NCBI GenBank assembly: GCA_001772005.1 | Contig: MERI01000192.1 | Span: 1,947 to 39,223 of the forward strand | Source of the DNA: Betaproteobacteria bacterium RIFCSPLOWO2_12_FULL_62_58 | GTDB lineage: Bacteria > Pseudomonadota > Gammaproteobacteria > Burkholderiales > SG8-41 | DNA length: 37,277 bases | Direction of reading: 5' to 3' | Shown here: piece by piece, positions 8,772-17,152 of the stretch | How positions within the stretch are numbered: the stretch's first letter is position 1 | Layout of the letters: every line of letters starts with the position of its first letter | Program-made: the position numbers and the translations under genes | The notes under the pieces: generated by a model | What the model was told of the DNA's origin: nothing | What the model saw: the letters and a program-made list of their open reading frames with translations, nothing else | Database searches by the model: none

Positions 8772-10205
8772 TCATCCCTTGACGCACACTTTGGGACGCA
8801 GGAACGCGACGCGGCGGGCAAGTCCCGCCTGCTCGGTCGCTTCCGCTACCAGATCGACGTCCTTGTAGGCGCCGGGCGCCTCTTCCGCCGCGCCCCGCAT
8901 CGAGCGCGTGCGGATCAGTATGCCTTGCCCGGCCAGCTCATCGATGAGTTGCCGCCCGCGCCACTGTTTAAGCGCCTGATGCCGACTCATCGCGCGCCCC
9001 GCGCCGTGGCTCGCCGAGCTGTATGCCCGCTCCTCGCTCTCGCGCGTGCCGCACAGGATGTAGGAACCGGTGCCCATGCTGCCGCCTATGATCACCGGTT
9101 GGCCGACATCACGGTAGCGCGGCGGCAACGTCGGGTGTCCGGGGCCGAACGCGCGGGTCGCGCCCTTGCGGTGCACGTAGAGCAGCCGCTCGCGACCGTC
9201 CACGACATGGCGTTCGGCCTTGCACGTGTTATGCGAAACGTCGAACAGTGTAGCGAGCTGGGCGTCGGGAAAGAAATGATGGAATACGCGGCGCGTCAGA
9301 TGTGTGAGAATCTGGCGGTTGGCCAGCGCGCAGTTCATCGCGGCGTTCATGGCGCCGATATACTGCTGTCCTTCATCGGACAGGATCGGCGCGCATGCCA
9401 GTTCGCGATCCGGCAGCTCGATGCCGAGCCTTCCCGCCGCTTTCGCCAGGCTCACCAGATAGTCGGTGCCGACCTGGTGACCGAGACCGCGCGAGCCGCA
9501 ATGAATGGAGACCACGGTCTGCCCCTCCCTGATGCCGAACGCCGCGGCCGCCACGCCATCGTGGATGCGGTCCACCACCTGCACTTCGAGATAGTGATTG
9601 CCCGATCCCAGGGTCCCCATCTCGCCGCGCTGGCGTTTCTTGGCGAGTGGCGACACGTCGGCCGGCACGGCATCTGCCATGCAGCCGCGTTCCTCTATGA
9701 ATTCGAGGTCCTCGAGCGCCCCGTAGCCGTTCTGCACCGCCCACCGCGCACCGCCCTCGAGAACGCTATCGAGCTCCGACGGCGCGAGCTTGATGTCGCC
9801 TTCCTCGCCGACGCCCGCCGGGATGTCGCGAAACAGGCTGTCCGCGAGCGGGCGCGCCCGCGGCGCGACTTCCTGCCACGGCAATTCGCTGCGCAGGCAA
9901 CGGATGCCGCACGAGATGTCGAAGCCGACCCCGCCCGCCGAAATGATGCCGCCGCGCTCGGGATCGAATGCGGCCACGCCGCCGATGGGGAAACCGTAGC
10001 CCCAGTGCGCATCGGGCATGGTCATCGCGCAACCCACGAGTCCGGGCAGCCGCGCGACGTTGGTGATCTGTTCGAGCACCTTGTTGTCCATCGCCGAAAG
10101 CAGCTCGCGGCTGCCGTACAACCTGACCTCGCCGCGCCGCTCGCCCGACTCCAGGAGCACGGACCAGCACCACGGGTTGAGCTGTTGCAGTCTCGCGAGA
10201 TCCAT
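8772..10205 (-). CDS. rtcB: RNA-splicing ligase RtcB
   Basis: A 477-aa GTP- and Mn2+-dependent RNA ligase that joins 2',3'-cyclic phosphate or 3'-phosphate ends to 5'-OH ends in RNA repair. Metal ligands are recognisable: D96 and C99 in GGVGFDISCG, H204 in GSGNHYLE, H235 in IHCGSRGLGHQ and H325 in FDVSHN. The guanylylated histidine is H400 in SASHGAGRAMSR. The C-terminal VAFLRPKVCVKG is like the family ending. The start lies 9 nt after the archease stop. The pair is usually under RtcR/sigma-54 control in enterobacteria; no sigma-54 site or rtcR is seen, and an FNR-type box lies upstream of archease. Confidence 0.96.
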   Translation of the reverse strand: MDLARLQQLNPWCWSVLLESGERRGEVRLYGSRELLSAMDNKVLEQITNVARLPGLVGCAMTMPDAHWGYGFPIGGVAAFDPERGGIISAGGVGFDISCGIRCLRSELPWQEVAPRARPLADSLFRDIPAGVGEEGDIKLAPSELDSVLEGGARWAVQNGYGALEDLEFIEERGCMADAVPADVSPLAKKRQRGEMGTLGSGNHYLEVQVVDRIHDGVAAAAFGIREGQTVVSIHCGSRGLGHQVGTDYLVSLAKAAGRLGIELPDRELACAPILSDEGQQYIGAMNAAMNCALANRQILTHLTRRVFHHFFPDAQLATLFDVSHNTCKAERHVVDGRERLLYVHRKGATRAFGPGHPTLPPRYRDVGQPVIIGGSMGTGSYILCGTRESEERAYSSASHGAGRAMSRHQALKQWRGRQLIDELAGQGILIRTRSMRGAAEEAPGAYKDVDLVAEATEQAGLARRVAFLRPKVCVKG

Positions 10206-10214
10206 AGGGTTTGG

Positions 10215-10664
10215 TTAAACGTCCACCACGCAACGCGCTTCCCATCCCGTCGCGGAAGACTTCACAGACAGCATCGTCAGTGTCGCACCTTTCACTTCCA
10301 CGCCGCGCTCAAGATCGGCACGCCAGGTCTCGCCGGCCGCCGAGCCGCGCCACACCACCCCGTCGTGATCGAGGCGGAACTCCGCAAAAACCATTCCCTG
10401 CTCGCGTGCCGTCGCCAGCAGCAGATTGAGCCACCGCACCAGCGCAAGCTCGATGTCGGCTTCCTCAAATTCGAGCCCGGCCGTGCGCTCGCGCCGCACG
10501 GCGGGAAGGTCCGTCATGACCGCAAACATCGCCGCCGCCGCCTTCTCAAACGCTGCTTCCAGCGTGGCGCCGCGCCCGATGATGCCGATATCGGCGTCGT
10601 GCTCGAAATAGCCGTAATGCCCGTCGGGTCCTTCAGTCTCGTTGCGATTTGCCAAATGCGTCAT
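10215..10664 (-). CDS. archease, RtcB activator
   Basis: A 149-aa archease, the cofactor that lets RtcB take multiple turnovers and accept more NTPs. The N-terminal GYFEHDADIGI segment (D23, D25) and the terminal CVVDV (D148) supply the acidic metal-site residues of the family. Its neighbour 9 nt downstream is rtcB, as in most archease genomic contexts. It is the first gene of the four-gene operon behind the FNR-type box at 10738-10751. Confidence 0.93.
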   Translation of the reverse strand: MTHLANRNETEGPDGHYGYFEHDADIGIIGRGATLEAAFEKAAAAMFAVMTDLPAVRRERTAGLEFEEADIELALVRWLNLLLATAREQGMVFAEFRLDHDGVVWRGSAAGETWRADLERGVEVKGATLTMLSVKSSATGWEARCVVDV

Positions 10665-10710
10665 GTCCTTTGCTGGTACCGCGCTGGAATGGTTTATTGC
10701 ATGATTTTCA

Positions 10711-10751
10711 ATGATATCGATGTCCGCAGCGGCATGGTTGATCTAGGTCAA
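10711..10751 (-). promoter_or_regulatory. FNR/ANR-type box with -10, promoter of archease-rtcB-nadE
   Basis: TTGAT-CTAG-GTCAA (10738-10751) matches the FNR consensus at 9 of 10 positions. On the minus strand TATCAT (10716-10711) differs from TATAAT at one base and its centre is 31 bp from the box centre, again the class II geometry. The archease ATG lies 74 nt downstream of the box. Confidence 0.74.
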
Positions 10752-10778
10752 TCCGGGAGCGCCGCTTTTCGGTTGTAC

Positions 10779-10814
10779 TAGGAGTTTGTCGGACTTAGGT
10801 CGGACAAACTCCTA
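10779..10814. repeat. palindromic repeat, member 1
   Basis: Perfect 12-bp arms TAGGAGTTTGTC / GACAAACTCCTA enclose GGACTTAGGTCG. The core TGTCGGACT...GGTCGGACA is shared with the second palindrome at 10939-10976, so the two look like members of one dispersed palindromic family. No T-run follows it on either strand, which argues against a simple terminator. Confidence 0.8.
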
Positions 10815-10938
10815 ATGCAAAACCGGCGCCAGGAAAATCGCAAAAGAGCATGACGGATATGCGAATTTACCCCTGCTCTTCTTCATATTCAGCCGCTTCG
10901 GGTGGGTTTTCTCCTGAATTGTCAGCCGGTTTTGCTGT

Positions 10939-10976
10939 TAGCAGCCTGTTGGACTGTTAAGTCTGACAGGCTGCTA
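10939..10976. repeat. palindromic repeat, member 2
   Basis: Arms TAGCAGCCTG / CAGGCTGCTA are perfect, and pairing extends inward through TTGGACT / AGTCTGA with two mismatches. It shares the TGTyGGACT core with the repeat 160 bp upstream, but the outer arms differ with compensating changes on both sides, as expected if the folded form is maintained. Confidence 0.8.
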
Positions 10977-11010
10977 GGCGGATACGAAACGGCCGAAGAG
11001 AGGTGGCTCC

Positions 11011-11184
11011 ATGATCCTGATCAGAAACAAGCGCCTGCGGCGTGTTACCGGCCTCATCCTGGTGATCGGGGGCGGCCTGCTGATGTGGCTGGCAACCGAA
11101 GTGATGGCTGGCGTCATTCTGCTCATCGCCGGCGTGGCGCTGGAAATCGCGGGCATCACGCTTGAGCGGCGCAACGGCAAGTAG
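11011..11184 (+). CDS. small two-helix membrane protein
   Basis: A 57-aa protein, too short for most gene lists but convincing. A basic N-terminus (MILIRNKRLRRV) is followed by two hydrophobic helices at about 13-30 and 33-50, then a charged tail LERRNGK. A Shine-Dalgarno-like GAGAGGTGG lies upstream of the ATG. Similar short proteins with a LxxGGxLMWLAxE core occur widely in proteobacteria as hypotheticals; function is unknown. It is followed 7 nt later by the YdaT-like gene, so the two are probably co-transcribed. Confidence 0.75.
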   Translation: MILIRNKRLRRVTGLILVIGGGLLMWLATEVMAGVILLIAGVALEIAGITLERRNGK

Positions 11185-11191
11185 GCGACCC

Positions 11192-11368
11192 ATGCCGTGG
11201 ACCACCGATCGTTACCCGGTGTCGATGAAGCGCCTGCCGCCCACCGTGCGCGAGAAAGCGATCGAGATCGCCAACGCGCTGCTCGCCGAGGGCTACCCCG
11301 AGGGGCAGGCGATCCGGATCGCAATCGCGCGGGCGAAGCAGTGGGCGCAGCAACATCTCAGCCATTGA
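11192..11368 (+). CDS. YdaT-like small stress-associated protein
   Basis: A 58-aa protein beginning MPWTTDRYPVSMKRLPPTVR, with the IEIANALLAEGYPEGQAIRIAIARAK-type helix pair of the family that includes B. subtilis YdaT. Length is normal for the single-domain form. The start at 11192 is chosen because MPW-x2-xYP is the family N-terminus; an upstream ATG at 11162 lies inside the preceding gene. Role unknown; related genes often sit near general stress genes. A truncated second copy is at 19670-19804. Confidence 0.8.
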   Translation: MPWTTDRYPVSMKRLPPTVREKAIEIANALLAEGYPEGQAIRIAIARAKQWAQQHLSH

Positions 11369-11406
11369 CCAAGGAATGTGCGGATCGAGGCATTCGCGCA
11401 GCGTGG

Positions 11407-13890
11407 TCAACTCCGGCGTGCTTGCGACGCGCCAAGACGCAGGGGCAGGCGGCGCAGCCGCCGGCCGGTCGCGGCGAATACCGCATTGGCGAGCGCCGGT
11501 GCAACGACCGGCACGGCCGGCTCGCCGACTCCGCCGGGCTCGGCGCCGCTTTCGAGGATGTATGTCTCGACCGCGGGCATCTCGGCGAGCGTGAGGATCG
11601 GATAGTCCTCGAAACTTGCCTGCTGCACGCGTCCTGAGGCGACCCGGATCTGCTCCTTCAGCGCCGCGGAAAGGCCGAACGCAATGCTGCCTTCGAGCTG
11701 GGCGTGCACCGCGTCGGGCAGGACGACGGTGCCGCAATCGATCGCGCACACGACGCGCTCGACGCGTATCGCCTCCTGCACGATGCTTACTTCGACCACC
11801 TGCGCGACGACGCTGCCGAACGACTCATAGACGGCGAGGCCGCGCCCGCTGCCGGCCTTCAACGGCGCGCCCCAGCCGGCGCGCTCGCCGGCATAGCGCA
11901 GCACTGCGGCGTGGCGCGGAGCTTTTGCAAGCAGCGCAAGCCGGTACTCGAGCGGGTCGCGTCCCGCGCGGTTCGCCAGCTCGTCGATGAAGCACTCGAT
12001 TGCAAACGCGTTGTTCGACGCGCCGACCGAGCGCCAGTATCCGGTCGGCAGCGGCGATTCGATCTCGACGTGCTCTTCGCGCAGCGCCGGAACCGCATAG
12101 GGCATCTCGATTCCTTCCAGTGCGAATTCAGAGCCCGCGATGCGCATCATCCACGCCGCGGGGCGGCCGTTCCCGTCGAGGCTCGCCCGCACGCGCATCG
12201 CGTGCGCCGGCCGGTATCTGTCATGCTGCAGATCATCGGCGCGCGTCCAGATCACCTGCACCGGCACGCCGAGCGCCTTCGAGAGTTCGACCGCCTCGGC
12301 GGCGAAATCCGTTTCCAGCCGCCGCCCGAATCCGCCGCCGAGAAACTGCGTGTGCACCCGCACCCTTGACTTTGGCAGCCCCGCGATGCGCGCGGCCACC
12401 TCCTGCGTATCGCTCTGGTGCTGCGTTCCGACCCAAAGGTCGCAGGCGTCGCGGCGCACGTGGGCGACGCAGTTCATCGGCTCGATGGTCACGTGAGCGA
12501 GATAAGGCGTGCGGTAGACCGACTCGACGACTCGTTGCGCGCGCTTGAGCGCGCGCGGCGCATCGCCGCGATCCTTGACCACTCTGCCTTTCCGGTCCAG
12601 AGCGGCAGTAAGCTCGCGCTCGGTCCGCCCGCTGCTCAGCCGGGCGTGCCCGCCCGCGTCCCATTCGACGCGCAATGCCTCGCGACCGCGCAGCGCCGAC
12701 CAGAAGTCATCCGCCGCCACCGCGACTCCGCTTGCGATGGCGAGCACCTGTCGCACGCCAGGGACGGCGCGTGCTCCCTTGTCGTCGAAACGTTTTACGC
12801 TTCCGCCGAACACGGGAGGCCGCGCTACGACCGCGACCAACGCTCCCGGCACCGCGATGTCGATGCCGTAGCGCGTCTTCCCAAGGCACATTGCGGGAAT
12901 ATCCAGACGCGGCAGCGGCCGCCCGATGTAGCGGAACTCGTCCGGCTGCTTGAGCGGCGCCCTGCGCGGCACGGCGAGCCGCGCCGCCGCCTCGGCGAGT
13001 TCGCCGTATGCGAGGCGCCTGCCGCTCGGAGCATGCACCACGCAACCGCTCTCGGTGCGGCACGCGCCGGCGTCGACACCCCAGCGCCGCGCCGCAGCCT
13101 CGGTGAGGCGCAGGCGGGTTTTCGCCGCGGCCTTGCGCAACCGCGCCCATTCGCCGCGGATGCTGCTCGAGCCGCCGGTAAACTGCGCGCCGCCCCAGTA
13201 ACCGTTTTCGTAGCGCTTGTCTGCCGGGGCGAACACGGTGCGCACCTGTTCGATCTCGACATCGAGCTCCTCTGCGGCGAGTGCGGCGAGCGCGGTGAGC
13301 GCGCCCTGCCCCATTTCCGAATGGTTGACCATTAACGTCACCGTGCCGGCGCTGTTTATCCAGACCCATTGGTTCGGCGCCGCGCCTGCGTCCGGCGGCA
13401 GGTCGCTCAGCAGTTCGGGCAGACGCAGCGGCTTAGGGGCGCCCGGTTTGCGCGCGGACGCGGCGTGCACCGCGCGCCGGATGCGGGCGTAGGTGCCGCA
13501 GCGGCACAGCACGCCGGACATCGCCGCGTCGATGTCGGCGTCGGTCGGCGACCGCCGCCGTTCGATCAGCGCGGCGGCGCTCAGCATCTGGGCGGGCTGG
13601 CAATAACCGCACTGCGGCACCTGCTCCGCAATCCACGCCTGCACCACAGGGTGATCCGCAGACAAGCCCTCGATCGTGACGACCTTGCGGTCCCCGACGC
13701 GCGCGAGCGGCACCATGCACGCGTGATTGGGCTCGCCGTCGATGAGCACGACGCATGCGCCGCACACGCCGACGCCGCAACCGTACTTGGTGCCCTTCAG
13801 CCCGAGCTCATCACGCAGCACCCAGAGCAGCGGCTTGTCCGGGGATGATTCGGCGCGATGCGTCTCGCCGTTGACGTTGATAGGGAACAT
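11407..13890 (-). CDS. fused [2Fe-2S] / molybdopterin aldehyde (isoquinoline) dehydrogenase
   Basis: An 827-aa xanthine-oxidase-family enzyme in which small and large subunits are one polypeptide. Residues 1-150 are the iron-sulfur subunit: C38, C43, C46 and C58 for the plant-type cluster, and C94/C97 with C129/C131 (CGYC ... CRC) for the second. From about residue 172 the molybdopterin subunit follows, with MGQG near 193-196, FLGGGFGRR, YWRSVGAS and GVGEPAVPV near the end. The large part resembles IorB but lacks its usual twin-arginine leader. Start MFPINVNGET at 13890 is chosen because it aligns with IorA N-termini; an upstream in-frame start at 13953 would read into the ABC remnant. Substrate is unknown; no maturation chaperone gene is nearby. 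Confidence 0.85.
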   Translation of the reverse strand: MFPINVNGETHRAESSPDKPLLWVLRDELGLKGTKYGCGVGVCGACVVLIDGEPNHACMVPLARVGDRKVVTIEGLSADHPVVQAWIAEQVPQCGYCQPAQMLSAAALIERRRSPTDADIDAAMSGVLCRCGTYARIRRAVHAASARKPGAPKPLRLPELLSDLPPDAGAAPNQWVWINSAGTVTLMVNHSEMGQGALTALAALAAEELDVEIEQVRTVFAPADKRYENGYWGGAQFTGGSSSIRGEWARLRKAAAKTRLRLTEAAARRWGVDAGACRTESGCVVHAPSGRRLAYGELAEAAARLAVPRRAPLKQPDEFRYIGRPLPRLDIPAMCLGKTRYGIDIAVPGALVAVVARPPVFGGSVKRFDDKGARAVPGVRQVLAIASGVAVAADDFWSALRGREALRVEWDAGGHARLSSGRTERELTAALDRKGRVVKDRGDAPRALKRAQRVVESVYRTPYLAHVTIEPMNCVAHVRRDACDLWVGTQHQSDTQEVAARIAGLPKSRVRVHTQFLGGGFGRRLETDFAAEAVELSKALGVPVQVIWTRADDLQHDRYRPAHAMRVRASLDGNGRPAAWMMRIAGSEFALEGIEMPYAVPALREEHVEIESPLPTGYWRSVGASNNAFAIECFIDELANRAGRDPLEYRLALLAKAPRHAAVLRYAGERAGWGAPLKAGSGRGLAVYESFGSVVAQVVEVSIVQEAIRVERVVCAIDCGTVVLPDAVHAQLEGSIAFGLSAALKEQIRVASGRVQQASFEDYPILTLAEMPAVETYILESGAEPGGVGEPAVPVVAPALANAVFAATGRRLRRLPLRLGASQARRS

Positions 13891-13894
13891 GCGC

Positions 13895-14304
13895 TCAAGA
13901 GAGTTCGTCAGGATCGTTTCGCTGGGCGAGCCGCGGATATAGTTTGACCGCAACGGCGAAAAGAACGGCGAGGATCAGGCAAAGTATCCCGGTAAGCGCC
14001 CCGTCGGCAGAGACCATTTGCGGGACGTAGCCGATCCTGCGCCGGACCTCCGCCGGAAACCTGGCGATGTCGAACCCGCCCACCATGGCGGAACCCGAGG
14101 TCGGCTCGAGCAGCGTCGTCAGCATCTTGTCGTACACGTCTTGCCGGCGCCGTTTGCGCCCAGCAGTCCGAAGATCTCGCCGTGCGGCACTTGCAGCGAA
14201 ACGTGATCCACGGCGCTGAAGGTCCCGAACCTGAGCGTCAGGCCGGATGCCTCGATCGCGAGTTGTCGCGAATTTGGATGTTGTACCGTAACACGCGTTC
14301 TCAT
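13895..14304 (-). pseudogene. collapsed ABC transporter (ATPase N-terminus joined to permease C-terminus)
   Basis: The reading frame opens at 14304 with an ABC ATPase N-terminus containing the Walker A GANGAGKT. It shifts by one base just after Walker A (near 14130-14140) and continues in another frame as [14 protein letters not shown] and RRRIGYVPQM. Right after this, about 95 residues into the ATPase, it jumps to a hydrophobic stretch ILCLILAVLFAVAVKLYP, typical of an ABC-2 permease C-terminus. Signature, Walker B and most of the permease are missing. The start overlaps the FAD-oxidoreductase stop (ATGA), so it once belonged to that operon. At least one frameshift and one internal deletion are needed; an assembly chimera is an alternative. 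Confidence 0.82.
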
Positions 14305-15632
14305 CGGCGCAGCACGCACTTGTCGTAAAGATCCGGGAAAACGCCGCCGGGATCGTAGCGGGCTTTGAGCGCGCGATAGGCGTCGCCGCCGTAGATGTTC
14401 CAGAACGCCTCGCGCGGGTAATAGCTGTCGGAGTAGAGCGACTTGATGCCGCCGAGTTCGCTCACCTTGCTTTCGATCATGCGGTTGAAGTGGCCGGGGG
14501 CGTATCGTGCCGCGCGCCTGACGACGTCCCAGAAGCCAAAGTTCACGTAGAGCTGCCGGGGCCGCATCGGATAGAGCGGAAACTCGCCGGCTCTCGCCGT
14601 TCCCGCGATCGGGCAGATCCAGACCGGCGCGATGCCGATCTCGCGCTGGAAGAAATCAAGGAAGCGCGCCGCGTTCCCGACCGGAATGTCCACGTCCTGA
14701 ATCAACGACTCGGCGTGGCCGCCGCGGATCCGGTCGAGCGCCCGGGTCAGGCCCCAGCGGCTGTTCCACCGCATGATCCGCTGATACGTCCGCGATCCCA
14801 GGCGTTCCCGGCCGTAGAGCCGCCGTATCCAGGGCAGTTGCGCGCCGAGGTTCTTCGAGCACCAGAACCAGTCCGTGTCCCAGCGCCAGATGAAGTCCCG
14901 GACGGCGAGGTAGTCGCGCTCCCTGTCCCGGATCGACCGGTAGTAGATGTGCTTGAACGTATAGTCGCTCGTATACGGCGCCGCCTGCACGAAGCGGCAA
15001 ACGTTGAGGTAGAGTTCGCCAGGGCCGAATGCGACGCCATCGATGAAATCCGCATCGCCGGCGCACGACTCGGCCAGCGCGTCGAAAAAAGGCTCGACGT
15101 GCGCGAACCGCCGGTGAGTCAGCTCGACGAAAGGTTTCACCGGCACCGCACCTGCACGCAGTCTCAAGGCGTAGCCGAGGGTGCCGTACGAATTAGGAAA
15201 ACCGTAGAAAAGATCGCGATGCTCGTTGTCCGGGCGGCAGATGAGCGCGCGCCCGTCGCCGGTCAGCACCTCCAGTTCGAGCAGCGATTCGTGCACGAGA
15301 CCGTACTTGAACGACGAGGCCTCGATGCCGACGCCGGCGGCGGCTCCGCCGAGCGTGATCGTCTTCAGCTGCGGAACGACGGCCGGCATCACGCTCGCGC
15401 CGAGCGCGCGTGCGACCAGCTCCTCGTAGGTCGTCATCCCTTCCGCTTCGATCCAGCCGTTTTCGGCGTCGACCGCGAGCACATGATTGAACGCCCGGAC
15501 GTCGAGCAGGCGCTTCCGCTTGCCGGCGCGGTCGCGGAACAGATTGGACGTGTCCTTCGCCAGGCCAATGGTCCCGCCAGCGTCGCGCACCGCCGTGACG
15601 AGCCGGTTCCGACGATCGACGTAACCGCCCAT
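14301..15632 (-). CDS. FAD-binding oxidoreductase, DHCR24/TmsA-like
   Basis: A 443-aa flavoprotein of the FAD-linked oxidase (PCMH) family. The FAD pyrophosphate-binding region is at about 91-111 ([19 protein letters not shown]), followed by ELEVLTGDG. The C-terminal half, with SLIQDVDIP and NIYGGDAY, resembles delta-24 sterol reductase (Diminuto) proteins. It begins 5 nt after the CFA-like methyltransferase stop, so the two are one unit. Such a pairing is known from 10-methyl branched fatty acid synthesis (TmsB/TmsA, BfaB/BfaA), where the methyltransferase makes a 10-methylene lipid and the flavoprotein reduces it. That role is inferred here; related furan-fatty-acid oxidoreductases are an alternative. 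Confidence 0.82.
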   Translation of the reverse strand: MGGYVDRRNRLVTAVRDAGGTIGLAKDTSNLFRDRAGKRKRLLDVRAFNHVLAVDAENGWIEAEGMTTYEELVARALGASVMPAVVPQLKTITLGGAAAGVGIEASSFKYGLVHESLLELEVLTGDGRALICRPDNEHRDLFYGFPNSYGTLGYALRLRAGAVPVKPFVELTHRRFAHVEPFFDALAESCAGDADFIDGVAFGPGELYLNVCRFVQAAPYTSDYTFKHIYYRSIRDRERDYLAVRDFIWRWDTDWFWCSKNLGAQLPWIRRLYGRERLGSRTYQRIMRWNSRWGLTRALDRIRGGHAESLIQDVDIPVGNAARFLDFFQREIGIAPVWICPIAGTARAGEFPLYPMRPRQLYVNFGFWDVVRRAARYAPGHFNRMIESKVSELGGIKSLYSDSYYPREAFWNIYGGDAYRALKARYDPGGVFPDLYDKCVLRR

Positions 15633-15637
15633 GCGGA

Positions 15638-16867
15638 CTAGCTCCGTGATCCGCTTTCGCCGCGATAGAGGAACGCCCGGCTCATCGGATAGCTCTTTTC
15701 AGCAATGTTTCCCTTGCTGAAAACGATCTGAAACAGATGGGTCTGCTGGGCCGGCGAGCGAAACATTTCGGCACACCCGATCAAATACGCGCGCCAGATC
15801 CTGCGGAACCGCTCGTTGAACTTGTCGGGGTCGAGCGCGTGGATCCGATCCCAGTTACGGTCGAAGCGTTCGGCCCAGACATCCAGCGTCAAAGCGTAGT
15901 GGCGGCGCAGGTTTTCGATGTCGACGACCTCGAGCCCGCAATCCTCCATGGCCACGATCACGTCCGCAAGACTCGGAATCCAGCCCCCCGGAAACACGTG
16001 TTCGCGGATGAAGAATTCGGTGTCGCGCCGTCCGACATGGCCGATGAAGTGGAGCATGCCGAGCCCGCCGGGTTTGAGGAAGTCGGCATGCGCGTTCACG
16101 ACCGCCTTGAGCTGGTCCCGGCCGGCGTGCTCCAGGACCCCGATCGAGATCACCTTGTCGAACGGGCCGCAGGTATCCCGAAAATCCGCCTCGACGACAT
16201 TGAGCCGATGACCGAGACGCCTCCTGCGAATCTCTTCATCAACCCAGGCGATCTGCTCCGTGGTCGTGTTTACGCCGGTGGCGGAAATATCGTAGCGTTC
16301 CGCCGCGTGGAACATGAAGCCTCCGAACCCGCACCCGATGTCCACGACGGATTCGCCCGCGCCAAGGCGCACTTTGCGGCAGACGTACTCGATCTTGTTC
16401 GTCTGCGCCTCTTCCAGACTGCGCGTGCCCTCTTTCCAGTAGGCGCAGGTGTACATCATCAGGGGATCGTCGAGCCACAGGCGGTAGAACGCCGTGCCGA
16501 GCCCGTAGTGCGCGCGGGCATTCGCTTTCGCCTGCTCGCGGCCGGCGTTGGAGCGACGGAACTCATGCCAGCGGTTGCGCCCGGTAACGAGAGGGTTGGT
16601 GGCGTCGAAGCCATTGCACATGCCGGTCTGGAATGCTGCGCGCAGATCGCCTTCGACGTCGATGTCGCCGTCGAAGTAGCCTTCCAGTATCCCGACGTGG
16701 CCGAATGCCGCGATTCCCCACTCCACGGCGCGGTTTCGGAACAGGATCGAGAAGCGGGGCGGCTCCTCGCGGTTGCGGTAACGCGTCCCGTCGGCGAACG
16801 TCACCTCGAAGGCAACCGGCGCAACGGCACCCTTGGCTTCAAGCTCTTGGGCAATCATCGATTTCAT
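15638..16867 (-). CDS. cyclopropane-fatty-acid-synthase-like methyltransferase (candidate TmsB type)
   Basis: A 409-aa SAM-dependent methyltransferase acting on unsaturated acyl chains of phospholipids. SAM-binding motif VVDIGCGFGG is at 174-183, preceded by the HYGLG segment at 120-124 and followed by GVLEHAG and the LKPGG turn. Length and layout match CFA synthases. The FAD oxidoreductase 5 nt downstream suggests methylene/methyl branching rather than plain cyclopropanation. The first ATG (16867) has no good ribosome binding site, nor has the ATG three codons later. An FNR-like box lies 50 nt upstream. Confidence 0.88.
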   Translation of the reverse strand: MKSMIAQELEAKGAVAPVAFEVTFADGTRYRNREEPPRFSILFRNRAVEWGIAAFGHVGILEGYFDGDIDVEGDLRAAFQTGMCNGFDATNPLVTGRNRWHEFRRSNAGREQAKANARAHYGLGTAFYRLWLDDPLMMYTCAYWKEGTRSLEEAQTNKIEYVCRKVRLGAGESVVDIGCGFGGFMFHAAERYDISATGVNTTTEQIAWVDEEIRRRRLGHRLNVVEADFRDTCGPFDKVISIGVLEHAGRDQLKAVVNAHADFLKPGGLGMLHFIGHVGRRDTEFFIREHVFPGGWIPSLADVIVAMEDCGLEVVDIENLRRHYALTLDVWAERFDRNWDRIHALDPDKFNERFRRIWRAYLIGCAEMFRSPAQQTHLFQIVFSKGNIAEKSYPMSRAFLYRGESGSRS

Positions 16868-16916
16868 GATGTAACTTGTATTGCAGTGATGCCTGCCACC
16901 GATACCATCATCCTAA

Positions 16917-16930
16917 CTGATATAGATCAA
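16917..16930 (-). promoter_or_regulatory. FNR-like box upstream of methyltransferase operon
   Basis: CTGAT-ATAG-ATCAA differs from the consensus TTGAT-N4-ATCAA at one base. It lies 50 nt upstream of the methyltransferase start on the minus strand. No -10 hexamer is found 31-32 bp from its centre; a weaker candidate is about 46 bp away, so if functional it is not a typical class II site. Confidence 0.5.
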
Positions 16931-17026
16931 CAAAAGAACGCCTTCCACCTATCGAGCGTGATTTTTCGGGCTGCCATCATCGGGCCGCCTCCACACACGA
17001 TTGGTCGATATTTGGCGCCGACTCCA

Positions 17027-17069
17027 TTGACTTAGATCAATACGCAGGAATGTTTCCGTGAATTAGACT
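17027..17069 (+). promoter_or_regulatory. FNR/ANR-type box with weak -10, promoter of uspA
   Basis: TTGAC-TTAG-ATCAA (17027-17040) matches the consensus at 9 of 10 positions. A weak -10-like TAGACT (17064-17069) is centred 33 bp from the box centre. The uspA start follows at 17153. Universal stress protein genes are classic ANR/FNR targets in proteobacteria. Confidence 0.65.
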
Positions 17070-17152
17070 CGGCTTGTTGTGAGACAGGACTCTGGCCACA
17101 GGCGACCGACCCGGTTTGGGGATTAAGCAGGTTCTGATGAAAGGAGTGAGGC

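Noticed and set aside
8679..10781. 700-codon plus-strand open frame
   Set aside because: It is antisense to rtcB and archease, which have complete catalytic motifs; the product has arginine-rich, low-complexity composition typical of a high-GC shadow frame.
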